Source: Candidatus Eiseniibacteriota bacterium
GTDB taxonomy: Bacteria > Eisenbacteria > RBG-16-71-46 > CAIMUX01
DNA: 64,000 bases
Reading direction: 5' to 3'
Assembly: GCA_020633975.1 (NCBI GenBank)
Contig: JACKCR010000002.1
Span: 1,488,001 to 1,552,000 of the forward strand
Below the pieces are notes generated by a model. That model made no database searches. It saw nothing but the letters and a program-made list of their open reading frames with translations, and was not told where the DNA came from. Below are positions 50,675 through 58,978 of the stretch, piece after piece. Each line of letters begins with the position of its first letter. Position 1 is the first letter of the stretch. The translations under genes were made by a program, and so were the position numbers.

Positions 50675-51271
50675 TCAGAGGGATACAGCCGCGAGCCCGC
50701 CGGCCCAGAGCCGGTGTATCGGGACTCCAGAGGAGAGCTCCGGATGGAACGTCGCGCCCAGGATCCTCCCCTGCTGGACGAGGACCGGCTCGTCCTTCCA
50801 GCGGACCAACACATCCACTCCGGGTCCGACCCGGAGGATCCTCGGAGCGCGAATGAACACGACCTCGGTGGACTCGGCCGGCCGGCCTGGCCACTCGAGC
50901 TTGGATTGATCGACGAAGCTCTCGCGCTGACGACCGAACCCGTTTCGTTGCACCGTGACATCGAGCAGGCCGAGACTCGCCTGACTCGGGGCCTCGACCT
51001 CCTTCGCGAGCAAGATGAGACCAGCGCAGGTGCCGAAGAGATGCCCTCCCCGGGCGTGGAACTCACGGATCGCGTCGTCCATCCGTTCGAGCGCCAGGAG
51101 TCGGAGAAGCGTCGTGCTCTCTCCGCCCGGCATCACGAGCCCAGCGAGGCCATCCAACTGCCGGGGACGACGTACCTCGACCACCTCTCCTACACCGGCG
51201 GCTTCGAGAGCTAGGGCGTGGGCGGCGAAGTCGCCCTGGAGCGCGAGTACTCCGACACGAATGCCCGACAT
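50675..51271 (-). CDS. pdxT: Pyridoxal 5'-phosphate synthase glutaminase subunit PdxT
   Basis: A 198-residue class-I glutaminase that feeds ammonia to PdxS. It begins 'IRVGVLALQGDFAAHALALE'. 'GLVMPGGESTTLLRLL' and the nucleophile Cys in 'GHLFGTCAGLILLA' are diagnostic, and His/Glu of the triad lie in 'GATFHPEL'. I prefer the ATG at 51271, which gives the usual family length; the frame is open to an ATG at 51379 that overlaps the pdxS stop and would add 36 low-complexity residues, so a coupled longer form cannot be excluded. It is the last gene of pdxR-pdxS-pdxT. Confidence 0.95.
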   Translation of the reverse strand: MSGIRVGVLALQGDFAAHALALEAAGVGEVVEVRRPRQLDGLAGLVMPGGESTTLLRLLALERMDDAIREFHARGGHLFGTCAGLILLAKEVEAPSQASLGLLDVTVQRNGFGRQRESFVDQSKLEWPGRPAESTEVVFIRAPRILRVGPGVDVLVRWKDEPVLVQQGRILGATFHPELSSGVPIHRLWAGGLAAVSL

Positions 51272-51372
51272 CTCGTGGTCCGAAACGTCCGCATTCCCCC
51301 GTTCGATCTCGGTCGCGCTCCGTCTCCGGCTCTGGTTCTGGCTCTCGCCGCGAGTCTCAGGCACGGACGTGC

Positions 51373-52254
51373 TCACCATCCGCGCGTCGACAGGAGTTCA
51401 GACTCGGGTAGCTTCTGGCTTTCGATGCCACGCATCGCGTCGCCGCACATGGCCGACGCTTCGACGAGCGCCTTCGGGTCCATGTAGTGCGTCGTCGCCA
51501 TCACGATCGCCTTGGCGCGAACTTCTGGATCGTCGGACTTGAAGATCCCGGAGCCGACGAAGACGGACTCTGCTCCGAGCTGCATCATGAGCGAGGCGTC
51601 GGCCGGTGTCGCGATGCCACCCGCACTGAAGTTCGGGACGGGAAGACGACCTTCCTTCGCCACCCAACGAACGAGTTCGTAGGGAGCACCGAGTTCCTTC
51701 GCCCGCGTCATGAGCTCCGCGTCTTCGAGAACGGTGAGCTGCTTGATTCCGCTCTGGAGGGCACGCATGTGAGTCACGGCTTCGACGATGTCGCCGGTTC
51801 CAGCTTCGCCCTTCGTCCGGATCATCGCGGCACCCTCGCCAATCCGGCGGAGCGCTTCCCCGATGTTCCGACAGCCACAAACGAACGGGACGGTGAACGC
51901 GTGCTTGTCCACGTGGTTGACCTCGTCCGCGGGCGTGAGGACTTCACTCTCGTCGATGTAATCGACTCCCAACTCCTGGAGGATCTGCGCTTCGGCGAAG
52001 TGACCGATCCGGCACTTGGCCATGACCGGGATCGACACCGACTTCATGATCTCCTGGATCATCTTGGGGTTCGACATCCGCGCGACACCGCCATCACGAC
52101 GGATGTCTGCAGGCACGCGCTCGAGCGCCATCACGGCGACCGCGCCTGCCTCTTCGGCGATCTTCGCCTGCTCCGCGTTGACGACGTCCATGATGACGCC
52201 GCCCTTGAGCATCTCTGCGAGGCCGGTCTTGAGCCTCAGGCTTCCGATTTCCAT
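51373..52254 (-). CDS. pdxS: Pyridoxal 5'-phosphate synthase subunit PdxS
   Basis: A 293-residue TIM-barrel enzyme that makes PLP from ribose 5-phosphate, glyceraldehyde 3-phosphate and ammonia. It begins '[20 protein letters not shown]' and carries '[21 protein letters not shown]', '[16 protein letters not shown]', '[18 protein letters not shown]' and '[20 protein letters not shown]', all near-invariant in the family and containing the two catalytic lysines (VMAK and RTKGE). AAGGAGT precedes the ATG at 52254. It lies 35 nt after the PdxR-like regulator and is followed by pdxT. The pathway needs no other DXP-dependent pdx gene. Confidence 0.98.
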   Translation of the reverse strand: MEIGSLRLKTGLAEMLKGGVIMDVVNAEQAKIAEEAGAVAVMALERVPADIRRDGGVARMSNPKMIQEIMKSVSIPVMAKCRIGHFAEAQILQELGVDYIDESEVLTPADEVNHVDKHAFTVPFVCGCRNIGEALRRIGEGAAMIRTKGEAGTGDIVEAVTHMRALQSGIKQLTVLEDAELMTRAKELGAPYELVRWVAKEGRLPVPNFSAGGIATPADASLMMQLGAESVFVGSGIFKSDDPEVRAKAIVMATTHYMDPKALVEASAMCGDAMRGIESQKLPESELLSTRGW

Positions 52255-52289
52255 CGTTCGTACTCCTTGGTCTTGGTTCGTTCGGGAAC

Positions 52290-53837
52290 TCACACGAAAG
52301 GACGGGCGGGCTCTTCCCGCCCCCTCGCCATTTCTTCACGGACGGCTTCGGCCAGTCGGGCCACGCCGGTCCGGATCCGTTCTTCGGTTTCACGCACGTA
52401 GCAGAGCCGGAGATGCCTGGCTCCTCCCCCGTTCGGGAAGAAGAGTGACCCCGGCGAGAACTCGACCCCGAGTCGACGTGCCGTCTGCAGCAACGCGAGC
52501 GAATCGATTTCCGCGGGGAGGGTCATCCAGAACGTCATGCCGCCGCGCGGAGACCTCCACGTGACGCCCTCGGGCATCTCGCGCTCCAACGCCGCAGAGA
52601 GGGCCGCGAGGCGTGACCGGTTCGTCGCGCGCACGCGCTCGAGGTGCCGGTCGAGGAGACCTCGACGACAGTAGAGGTCCATCGCGTGCTGCACGAGGAG
52701 GCCGGACGAAAGGTCCGCCATCTGCTTGATCTGGACGAAGCGCTCGACGAGCGGCGGCGGCAGAAGCAGCCAACCGAGACGCAGCCCCGGGAAGAGGATC
52801 TTGGAGAACGTGCCGAGAAGGATCACCTGGCCGCGCGTGTCCCGACGCCGGATCGGTTCCGGATCCTCCCCTTCGTAGACGAGGTCGGCATCGAAGTGGT
52901 CTTCGAGGATCGCGAGTTGGTGCTCGGCAGCTGTCTCCAGAATCGGATCGATCCGCTCTGGAGCAAGCACCGCACCCGTTGGATTCTGGAAGATCGGCAT
53001 CACGTAGAGGAGCTGGGCCGGTCCCTTGGCGAGTGCGGAGCGAAGCGCTTCCGGATCGAGCCCGTCCTCGTCGGTGCCGACTCCGTCGATCTGAGCACCG
53101 TAGCTCTGGAAGAGCCGGAACCCGTTCGAGTAGCTCGGCTCCTCGACCAGCACGCGCCCCCCTGGTTCGACCAGTGTCCGCGCGACGAGGTCCATCCCCT
53201 GCTGGGACCCGTTGACGATGAGCACCTGGTCCGCCGTCGCGGCGATCCCCTTGGCCGAGAGACGAGCCGCGAGCCACTCGCGAAGTGAGAGCAGCCCGGC
53301 GGCCGGACCGTAGTCGAGCGCATGCACACCCTCGGTCCGAAGAACTTCGTCGAGGATCCCTCGGAACTCGTCGGCTGGGAAGAGCGCCGGATCTGGCGTC
53401 GCCCCGGTGAACCGTACGGAATCTTCTCGCGGCGCCTGCCGGAGAACGAACTCTCGCAGGTCTTCATCACGAGTGGGATTGGACGGACCGACCTCCTCCC
53501 ACGGGAAGGCGGAGCCGGTGCCTCCGTCGGGAGCGGGTCTCCCTCCTGGCCTGCGGACGAACGTGCCCTGGCCCACCCCGGCCTCGACCCATCCTTCGGC
53601 CTCCAAGGCTTGGAACGCCTGGACGACGGTCTTGCGGTGAACCTCCAGGACCTCTGCTAGTTCACGCGTGGATGGGAGCCGCGCCCCCACCGGAAGGGCT
53701 CCCGATTCGATCTGGGAGCGGAGGGATCCGGCCAGTTGCGCGTAGAGCGGAACCTCCGAACGGCGGTCCAGGGCGAGCCCCAGTTCTCCTGAGTCGACCT
53801 TGACGGTCCCGGTGCGATGCGAGGAAGACGGTGCCAT
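52290..53837 (-). CDS. pdxR: MocR/GntR-family regulator, PdxR-like
   Basis: A 515-residue regulator. The N-terminal GntR winged helix is '[22 protein letters not shown]', then '[22 protein letters not shown]'. A short linker leads to a fold-type-I aminotransferase domain (about 150-500): '[16 protein letters not shown]', '[11 protein letters not shown]', and the PLP lysine in '[18 protein letters not shown]'. Such proteins sense PLP and control PLP synthesis. I use the ATG at 53837. The known PdxR genes diverge from pdxS; here it is codirectional, 35 nt upstream, so it is probably cotranscribed and autoregulated through the repeats upstream. PdxR identity rests on family and position. Confidence 0.9.
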   Translation of the reverse strand: MAPSSSHRTGTVKVDSGELGLALDRRSEVPLYAQLAGSLRSQIESGALPVGARLPSTRELAEVLEVHRKTVVQAFQALEAEGWVEAGVGQGTFVRRPGGRPAPDGGTGSAFPWEEVGPSNPTRDEDLREFVLRQAPREDSVRFTGATPDPALFPADEFRGILDEVLRTEGVHALDYGPAAGLLSLREWLAARLSAKGIAATADQVLIVNGSQQGMDLVARTLVEPGGRVLVEEPSYSNGFRLFQSYGAQIDGVGTDEDGLDPEALRSALAKGPAQLLYVMPIFQNPTGAVLAPERIDPILETAAEHQLAILEDHFDADLVYEGEDPEPIRRRDTRGQVILLGTFSKILFPGLRLGWLLLPPPLVERFVQIKQMADLSSGLLVQHAMDLYCRRGLLDRHLERVRATNRSRLAALSAALEREMPEGVTWRSPRGGMTFWMTLPAEIDSLALLQTARRLGVEFSPGSLFFPNGGGARHLRLCYVRETEERIRTGVARLAEAVREEMARGREEPARPFV

Positions 53838-53863
53838 ACCGAGACTATCGGCGAATGGCACCG

Positions 53864-53994
53864 CTCCAATCAATAGATTTGCTGCTCCATTGATGGAATG
53901 TTCCGCCATTGGACCGCCGCATTGGCAAGTCACGGGCAAGTGTCAGTAGTCCAATTGAGAACTGTAACCTCGGCAATGGGTCCAATTGGCAATG
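53864..53994 (-). promoter_or_regulatory. Cluster of CCAAT/ATTGG repeats upstream of pdxR: probable operator
   Basis: Six related sites occur in 131 bp: GCTCCAATC (53863-53871), GCTCCATTG (53884-53892), GCCATTGG (53905-53912), GCATTGG (53919-53925), TCCAATTGA (53950-53958) and TCCAATTGG (53981-53989). The first three start exactly 21 bp apart, and the two TCCAATTG sites are 31 bp apart, so they face the same side of the helix. GGCAATG also recurs 16 bp apart at 53972 and 53988. MocR regulators bind direct repeats, so these are likely PdxR sites. The region is unusually AT-rich for this window. Confidence 0.6.
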
Positions 53995-54079
53995 CACGAC
54001 CCGGGGCGGGGCCACCGCCCCCGTGACGACGGACCGGCGCACGAAGAGCACGTCGGCGTGCATCAGGAAGACACTCACC

Positions 54080-55693
54080 CTATCGGGTGCGGACCGCCTC
54101 GACCCGGAACCCGGCCCGTCTCAGCGCGACGAGTTCCGGCTCGTCCAGCCAGAACTCGCTCCAGACACTGGACTCGGTGTACCCCTCGCTCCGCGTCTCC
54201 CCTCTCCGGGTGAGCTCCCTGAGCTTGGGAAGACGGACGACGTCGCACTCGACGCGGACCAAGGTCCGGAGCTCGCGCACTTTCTCCGCAATCTGCCCAC
54301 GGAGTCGCTCACGATCGGCAGCGTCGAGTGCAGAGATCCGGAGCGAGCCAGGAAACGCGAGTCGGATCTCCTCGTCCCGGCCCTCCAGGGCCGCGGCCGC
54401 GGTGTCGGTCGCGCCGCCATCCGATGAGCCGTCCCGCGCATTCGCCCCGCCGAAACCCTTGCCTTCGAAGCCCGTACCTTCGGGACCCGCGCCGTCCGTA
54501 TCCCTCCCGTCGATGCTCGATCCTTCGGTACCGGTGGCACCCGCCATCACGATCTCGTCGGGATCCGGGGCCGCAAACACGTCGGCCTTGTTGAAGGCGA
54601 GGAGACGAGGTTTGTCCTCGGTCAGAATGCCGTCCAGGACTTCGTCCACCGCCTCGATCTGCTTGCGGTAGGACGGATGGCTACCGTCGACGAGGTGGAG
54701 AAGGAGGTCCGCGGTCTCTACCTCACGAAGGGTCGCCTTGAACGAAGCGACGAGATGGTGCGGCAGCTTCCGGATGAACCCGACTGTGTCGGAGAGAAGG
54801 ACAGAGTATCTCCCGTCGAGGAAGAGCTTCCGTGTCGTCGTGTCGAGGGTCGCGAAGAGCTTGTTCTCCTCGAGCACCTCGGAACGAGTGAGTCGGTTGA
54901 AGAGTGTCGACTTCCCTGCATTCGTGTAGCCGACGAGCGCGACCCGGAACTCATTCGAACGGCGCCGAGACTGCGTTTCGCGTTCCTTCTCCACACCCTC
55001 GAGCCGCTTCTGGAGGACGGTGATCTTGTGACGAACCGCGCGGCGGTCCACTTCGAGCTGGGTTTCGCCCGGGCCCCGCGTTCCGATTCCGCCACCGGTG
55101 CGGGCAAGGTGTCCCCACATGCCGACGAGCCGCGGCAACAGGTACTGGAGCTGCGCGAGCTCCACCTGGATGCGCGCCTCACGGGTTTGGGCCCGTTGCG
55201 CGAAGATGTCGAGGATGAGCTCACTCCGGTCGATGACACGGACCTCGAGCGCCTTCTCGAGATTGCGAACTTGGGCCGGGCTCAGATCCTCGTCGCAGAT
55301 CAGGAAGTTCGCGTCGTGCTCGCGAACGAGTTCCTTCGCGTCCTCGATCTTTCCTTTCGAGAGGAACTTCCCCGGATGGACGGTCGAACGTCTCTGGTGG
55401 ATCCGTCCCACCACTTCGGCGCCCGCCGTGTCGGCGAGGAACGCGAGTTCCTCCAGCGTCTCGAGCGAATCCTGGACGTTGTCACCGAACCCGACGAGTA
55501 GGGCGCGTGGCGTTTCGGGCTTTAGGATGTCTGGCTTCGTAGAGATCTCCTTGTCAGTCTCGTTCGCATTCGCGTTCGCGTTCGCGTTCGCAGTCGCAGT
55601 CTCATTCGCGTTCGCGTTCGCGTTCGCATTCGCAGTCGCGACATCGCGATTCTGGTGCCCACAGCACACCGGCACACCTTCATGCGCCAGCAT
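54080..55693 (-). CDS. hflX: GTPase HflX with repeat-containing N-terminus
   Basis: About 537 residues. The HflX domain is 'GGIGTRGPGETQLEVDRRAVRH', followed by the GTPase: G1 'GYTNAGKST', 'ATLDTTTRK', G3 'DTVGF', G4 'NKAD', G5 'SALD'. HflX splits stalled or stressed 70S ribosomes. Two oddities: an N-terminal Asn-Ala run (ANANANANANE, twice) encoded by 6-bp repeats, and a Gly/Asp-rich insertion of about 50 residues between G4 and G5. The start is uncertain; the ATG at 55693 and a TTG at 55711 both lack a ribosome site. It follows groEL, separated by a strong terminator. Confidence 0.92.
   Translation of the reverse strand: MLAHEGVPVCCGHQNRDVATANANANANANETATANANANANANETDKEISTKPDILKPETPRALLVGFGDNVQDSLETLEELAFLADTAGAEVVGRIHQRRSTVHPGKFLSKGKIEDAKELVREHDANFLICDEDLSPAQVRNLEKALEVRVIDRSELILDIFAQRAQTREARIQVELAQLQYLLPRLVGMWGHLARTGGGIGTRGPGETQLEVDRRAVRHKITVLQKRLEGVEKERETQSRRRSNEFRVALVGYTNAGKSTLFNRLTRSEVLEENKLFATLDTTTRKLFLDGRYSVLLSDTVGFIRKLPHHLVASFKATLREVETADLLLHLVDGSHPSYRKQIEAVDEVLDGILTEDKPRLLAFNKADVFAAPDPDEIVMAGATGTEGSSIDGRDTDGAGPEGTGFEGKGFGGANARDGSSDGGATDTAAAALEGRDEEIRLAFPGSLRISALDAADRERLRGQIAEKVRELRTLVRVECDVVRLPKLRELTRRGETRSEGYTESSVWSEFWLDEPELVALRRAGFRVEAVRTR
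55559..55642 (-). repeat. Duplicated 42-bp block of 6-bp repeats in hflX
   Basis: Two 42-bp blocks (55559-55600 and 55601-55642) each contain several GCGTTC/GCATTC hexamers and end in CAGTCGC. They encode two copies of TANANANANANE. Length change would keep the frame. Confidence 0.85.
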
Positions 55694-55709
55694 GGCGCGG
55701 AAGGGTACC

Positions 55710-55759
55710 AAAAAATACGATACCCCGGCATCAGTCGGAACCGGTGCCGGGGCTATCGT
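55710..55759 (-). terminator. Intrinsic terminator of the groES-groEL operon
   Basis: On the minus strand a 14-bp stem forms between 55745-55759 and 55717-55730 (one bulged base at 55753; core TGCCGGGG/CCCCGGCA) and is followed directly by TATTTTTT (complement of 55710-55717). This is the clearest rho-independent terminator in the window. It ends groEL transcription before hflX. Confidence 0.9.
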
Positions 55760-55760
55760 C

Positions 55761-55795
55761 GGGCCTACCGCACCCGACGGGTGCGGAGGAGGCCC
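55761..55795 (-). other. Second hairpin between groEL and its terminator
   Basis: CCGCACCC at 55768-55775 pairs with GGGTGCGG at 55779-55786 around GAC, enclosed by GGGCC (55761-55765) and GGCCC (55791-55795). It directly precedes the intrinsic terminator and may protect the groEL mRNA 3' end or strengthen termination. Confidence 0.55.
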
Positions 55796-55811
55796 TTGGA
55801 AACATCAGTGA

Positions 55812-57506
<1,695 letters not shown>

Positions 57507-57525
57507 CTAGTACCGAGGGAGGGTC

Positions 57526-57831
57526 CTACTCGAGGACGCCGAGGACGTCGTCCTCGCGGAGGATGAGGTATTCCTCACCGTCGATCTTCACCTCGGTGCC
57601 CGCGTACTTGCTCATGAGGACCTTGTCGCCGGCGGAGACGTCCATCGGGATCAAGGTGCCATCACTCTTCTTCTTGCCAGGGCCGACGGCGATGATCTCA
57701 CCCTGGGTCGGCTTCTCCTTGGCGGTGTCGGGGATGATGATCCCGCCCTTCATCTGCTCGGCCTCTTCCACGCGGCGCACGAGAATGCGGTCACCGAGCG
57801 GACGAATCTTCGAGGCGGTCTTGGCTGCCAT
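57526..57831 (-). CDS. groES: Co-chaperonin GroES
   Basis: A 101-residue co-chaperonin. '[30 protein letters not shown]' contains the mobile loop '[11 protein letters not shown]' that binds GroEL (quoted here in short form). 'ITAVGPGK'-type text appears as '[13 protein letters not shown]', followed by '[21 protein letters not shown]' and '[15 protein letters not shown]'. AGGAGG lies upstream of the ATG at 57831. It is the first gene of the groES-groEL operon; a promoter candidate is about 140 nt upstream. Confidence 0.99.
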   Translation of the reverse strand: MAAKTASKIRPLGDRILVRRVEEAEQMKGGIIIPDTAKEKPTQGEIIAVGPGKKKSDGTLIPMDVSAGDKVLMSKYAGTEVKIDGEEYLILREDDVLGVLE

Positions 57832-58434
57832 CGGGAGTATCTCCTCCTCGTTCCTGGAAAGGTCTTCCTTGTCTCTTGTCTGGATCGCGGGGCGGCAAAA
57901 CGTCGCGGCAGCGACGCACCCCGCTTCGTGTGCATCCGATCGGTTAGAAACAACCTCCGTGCCAAGAGAACTTATTAGCTTCTATCCTTCATCTTTACAA
58001 GCACTTACCACTCCGTGCCCGATCCAGCGTCCGACCCACGCCCGCTCGTGTGTTTCGAAATGACACCCCGGAAACAAGTTCCCTTTCCACCTGGCTGTCG
58101 ACTCCCCTCGACGTAGAGTGTTGTCTCACAATCTCCTACATCCCTTCCCGCCTCGACCGCGCCGCCGTCTCGATTTGGTACACCGACGACTAGGTGTTTC
58201 AGTTTCGATCACCTCCGCGGCGGCAGCGGTAAGTGTCTTCGTCTCCCCGGCACCAGGACGCGCTTCGGCACGCCGATTGTCACACTAGTCACGACGACTC
58301 CAAGGCGGGCAGCGTCGGGAACGGGAAACGGCCAGATCAGTAAGCCGTTCCGGGCGGAAGCGAGAGGCGAACTCGTTTCGCGAGCATTGCAGGACGACGA
58401 TCGGGCCTGCAGTTCGCACCGCGACGGAGGTGAG
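57832..58434. other. 603-bp divergent gap upstream of groES
   Basis: The groES leader and promoter candidate occupy the lower part. I looked for a CIRCE element (TTAGCACTC with its inverted copy) and a sigma-32-type promoter and found neither. The 58080-58430 part shows no gene, tRNA or strong repeat. GGAGGTGAG directly before 58435 is the ribosome site of the next gene. Confidence 0.55.
57972..58000 (-). promoter_or_regulatory. Candidate housekeeping promoter for groES-groEL
   Basis: On the minus strand TTGTAA (58000-57995) and TAATAA (57977-57972) are exactly 17 nt apart in the most AT-rich part of the gap. The transcript would have a 5' leader of roughly 130 nt before the groES ATG. Matches to consensus are 4 of 6 and 3 of 6. 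Confidence 0.45.
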
Positions 58435-58956
58435 ATGACGACGCAACCGAAGGAAAGACCAGGGTCTGGGGATCGATTCCTTGCGAATCTGGCCTACCTG
58501 GTTCCTGGGTATCAGGGGTACAAGCACAAGCGGACGCGTCAAGAAGAGGACGCGCGGCTCCGCCATCGGGTCTTGGCACACCTCGACGAACTCTCGGGCC
58601 TTCTCTCGAACCGACACGGCACATTGCTCGAAGTCTCCCTGGATCGAGCAGCCGACGTTCTCCAGCAACGGATCGACCGACTCGAGCGACTCCACCAAGC
58701 CGTTCGATACGCCCCTTACGGATTCGCAGGATTCTTCGACGCCGAAGCCGTTTCGGAAGAGTTCCTGGAGCGGCTCCTCGAACTCGACCTACTTCTCTTC
58801 CAGGACTTCGACGAGACGATCGAGAAGGTGCGCGGAATGGCCTTCCCGCCGTCGACTCGTCCCGGATTCGACCGCTTCTTCCTCGCAGTAGATGCGGGCA
58901 TCGAGCGGATCGAACGGAGGCTGGTATCGCGGGACAAGCTCCTCGGCAACCCGTGA
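58435..58956 (+). CDS. Hypothetical helical protein
   Basis: A 173-residue soluble protein of no family I recognise. The ATG at 58435 has GGAGGTGAG directly upstream. An N-terminal 'FLANLAYLVPGYQGYKHKR' is followed by charged amphipathic helices rich in Arg, Leu and Glu ('RLRHRVLAHLDELSGLLSN', 'DVLQQRIDRLERLHQAVRY', 'EEFLERLLELDLLLFQDF'). There is no signal peptide or membrane segment. It lies between the groES promoter region and a convergent secreted-protein gene whose stop is only 22 nt away. Coding is supported by the ribosome site and codon use. Confidence 0.7.
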   Translation: MTTQPKERPGSGDRFLANLAYLVPGYQGYKHKRTRQEEDARLRHRVLAHLDELSGLLSNRHGTLLEVSLDRAADVLQQRIDRLERLHQAVRYAPYGFAGFFDAEAVSEEFLERLLELDLLLFQDFDETIEKVRGMAFPPSTRPGFDRFFLAVDAGIERIERRLVSRDKLLGNP

Positions 58957-58978
58957 ACGGCGGGCCCCTGATCCCGAG

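Noticed and set aside
55559-55642. Phase-variable contingency repeat in hflX
   Set aside because: The repeat period is 6 bp, so slippage alters length but cannot switch the frame on or off.
57832-58060. CIRCE element for HrcA control of groES
   Set aside because: CACTTACCACTC and TTGGCACGG look similar in parts, but no paired TTAGCACTC/GAGTGCTAA inverted repeat is present.
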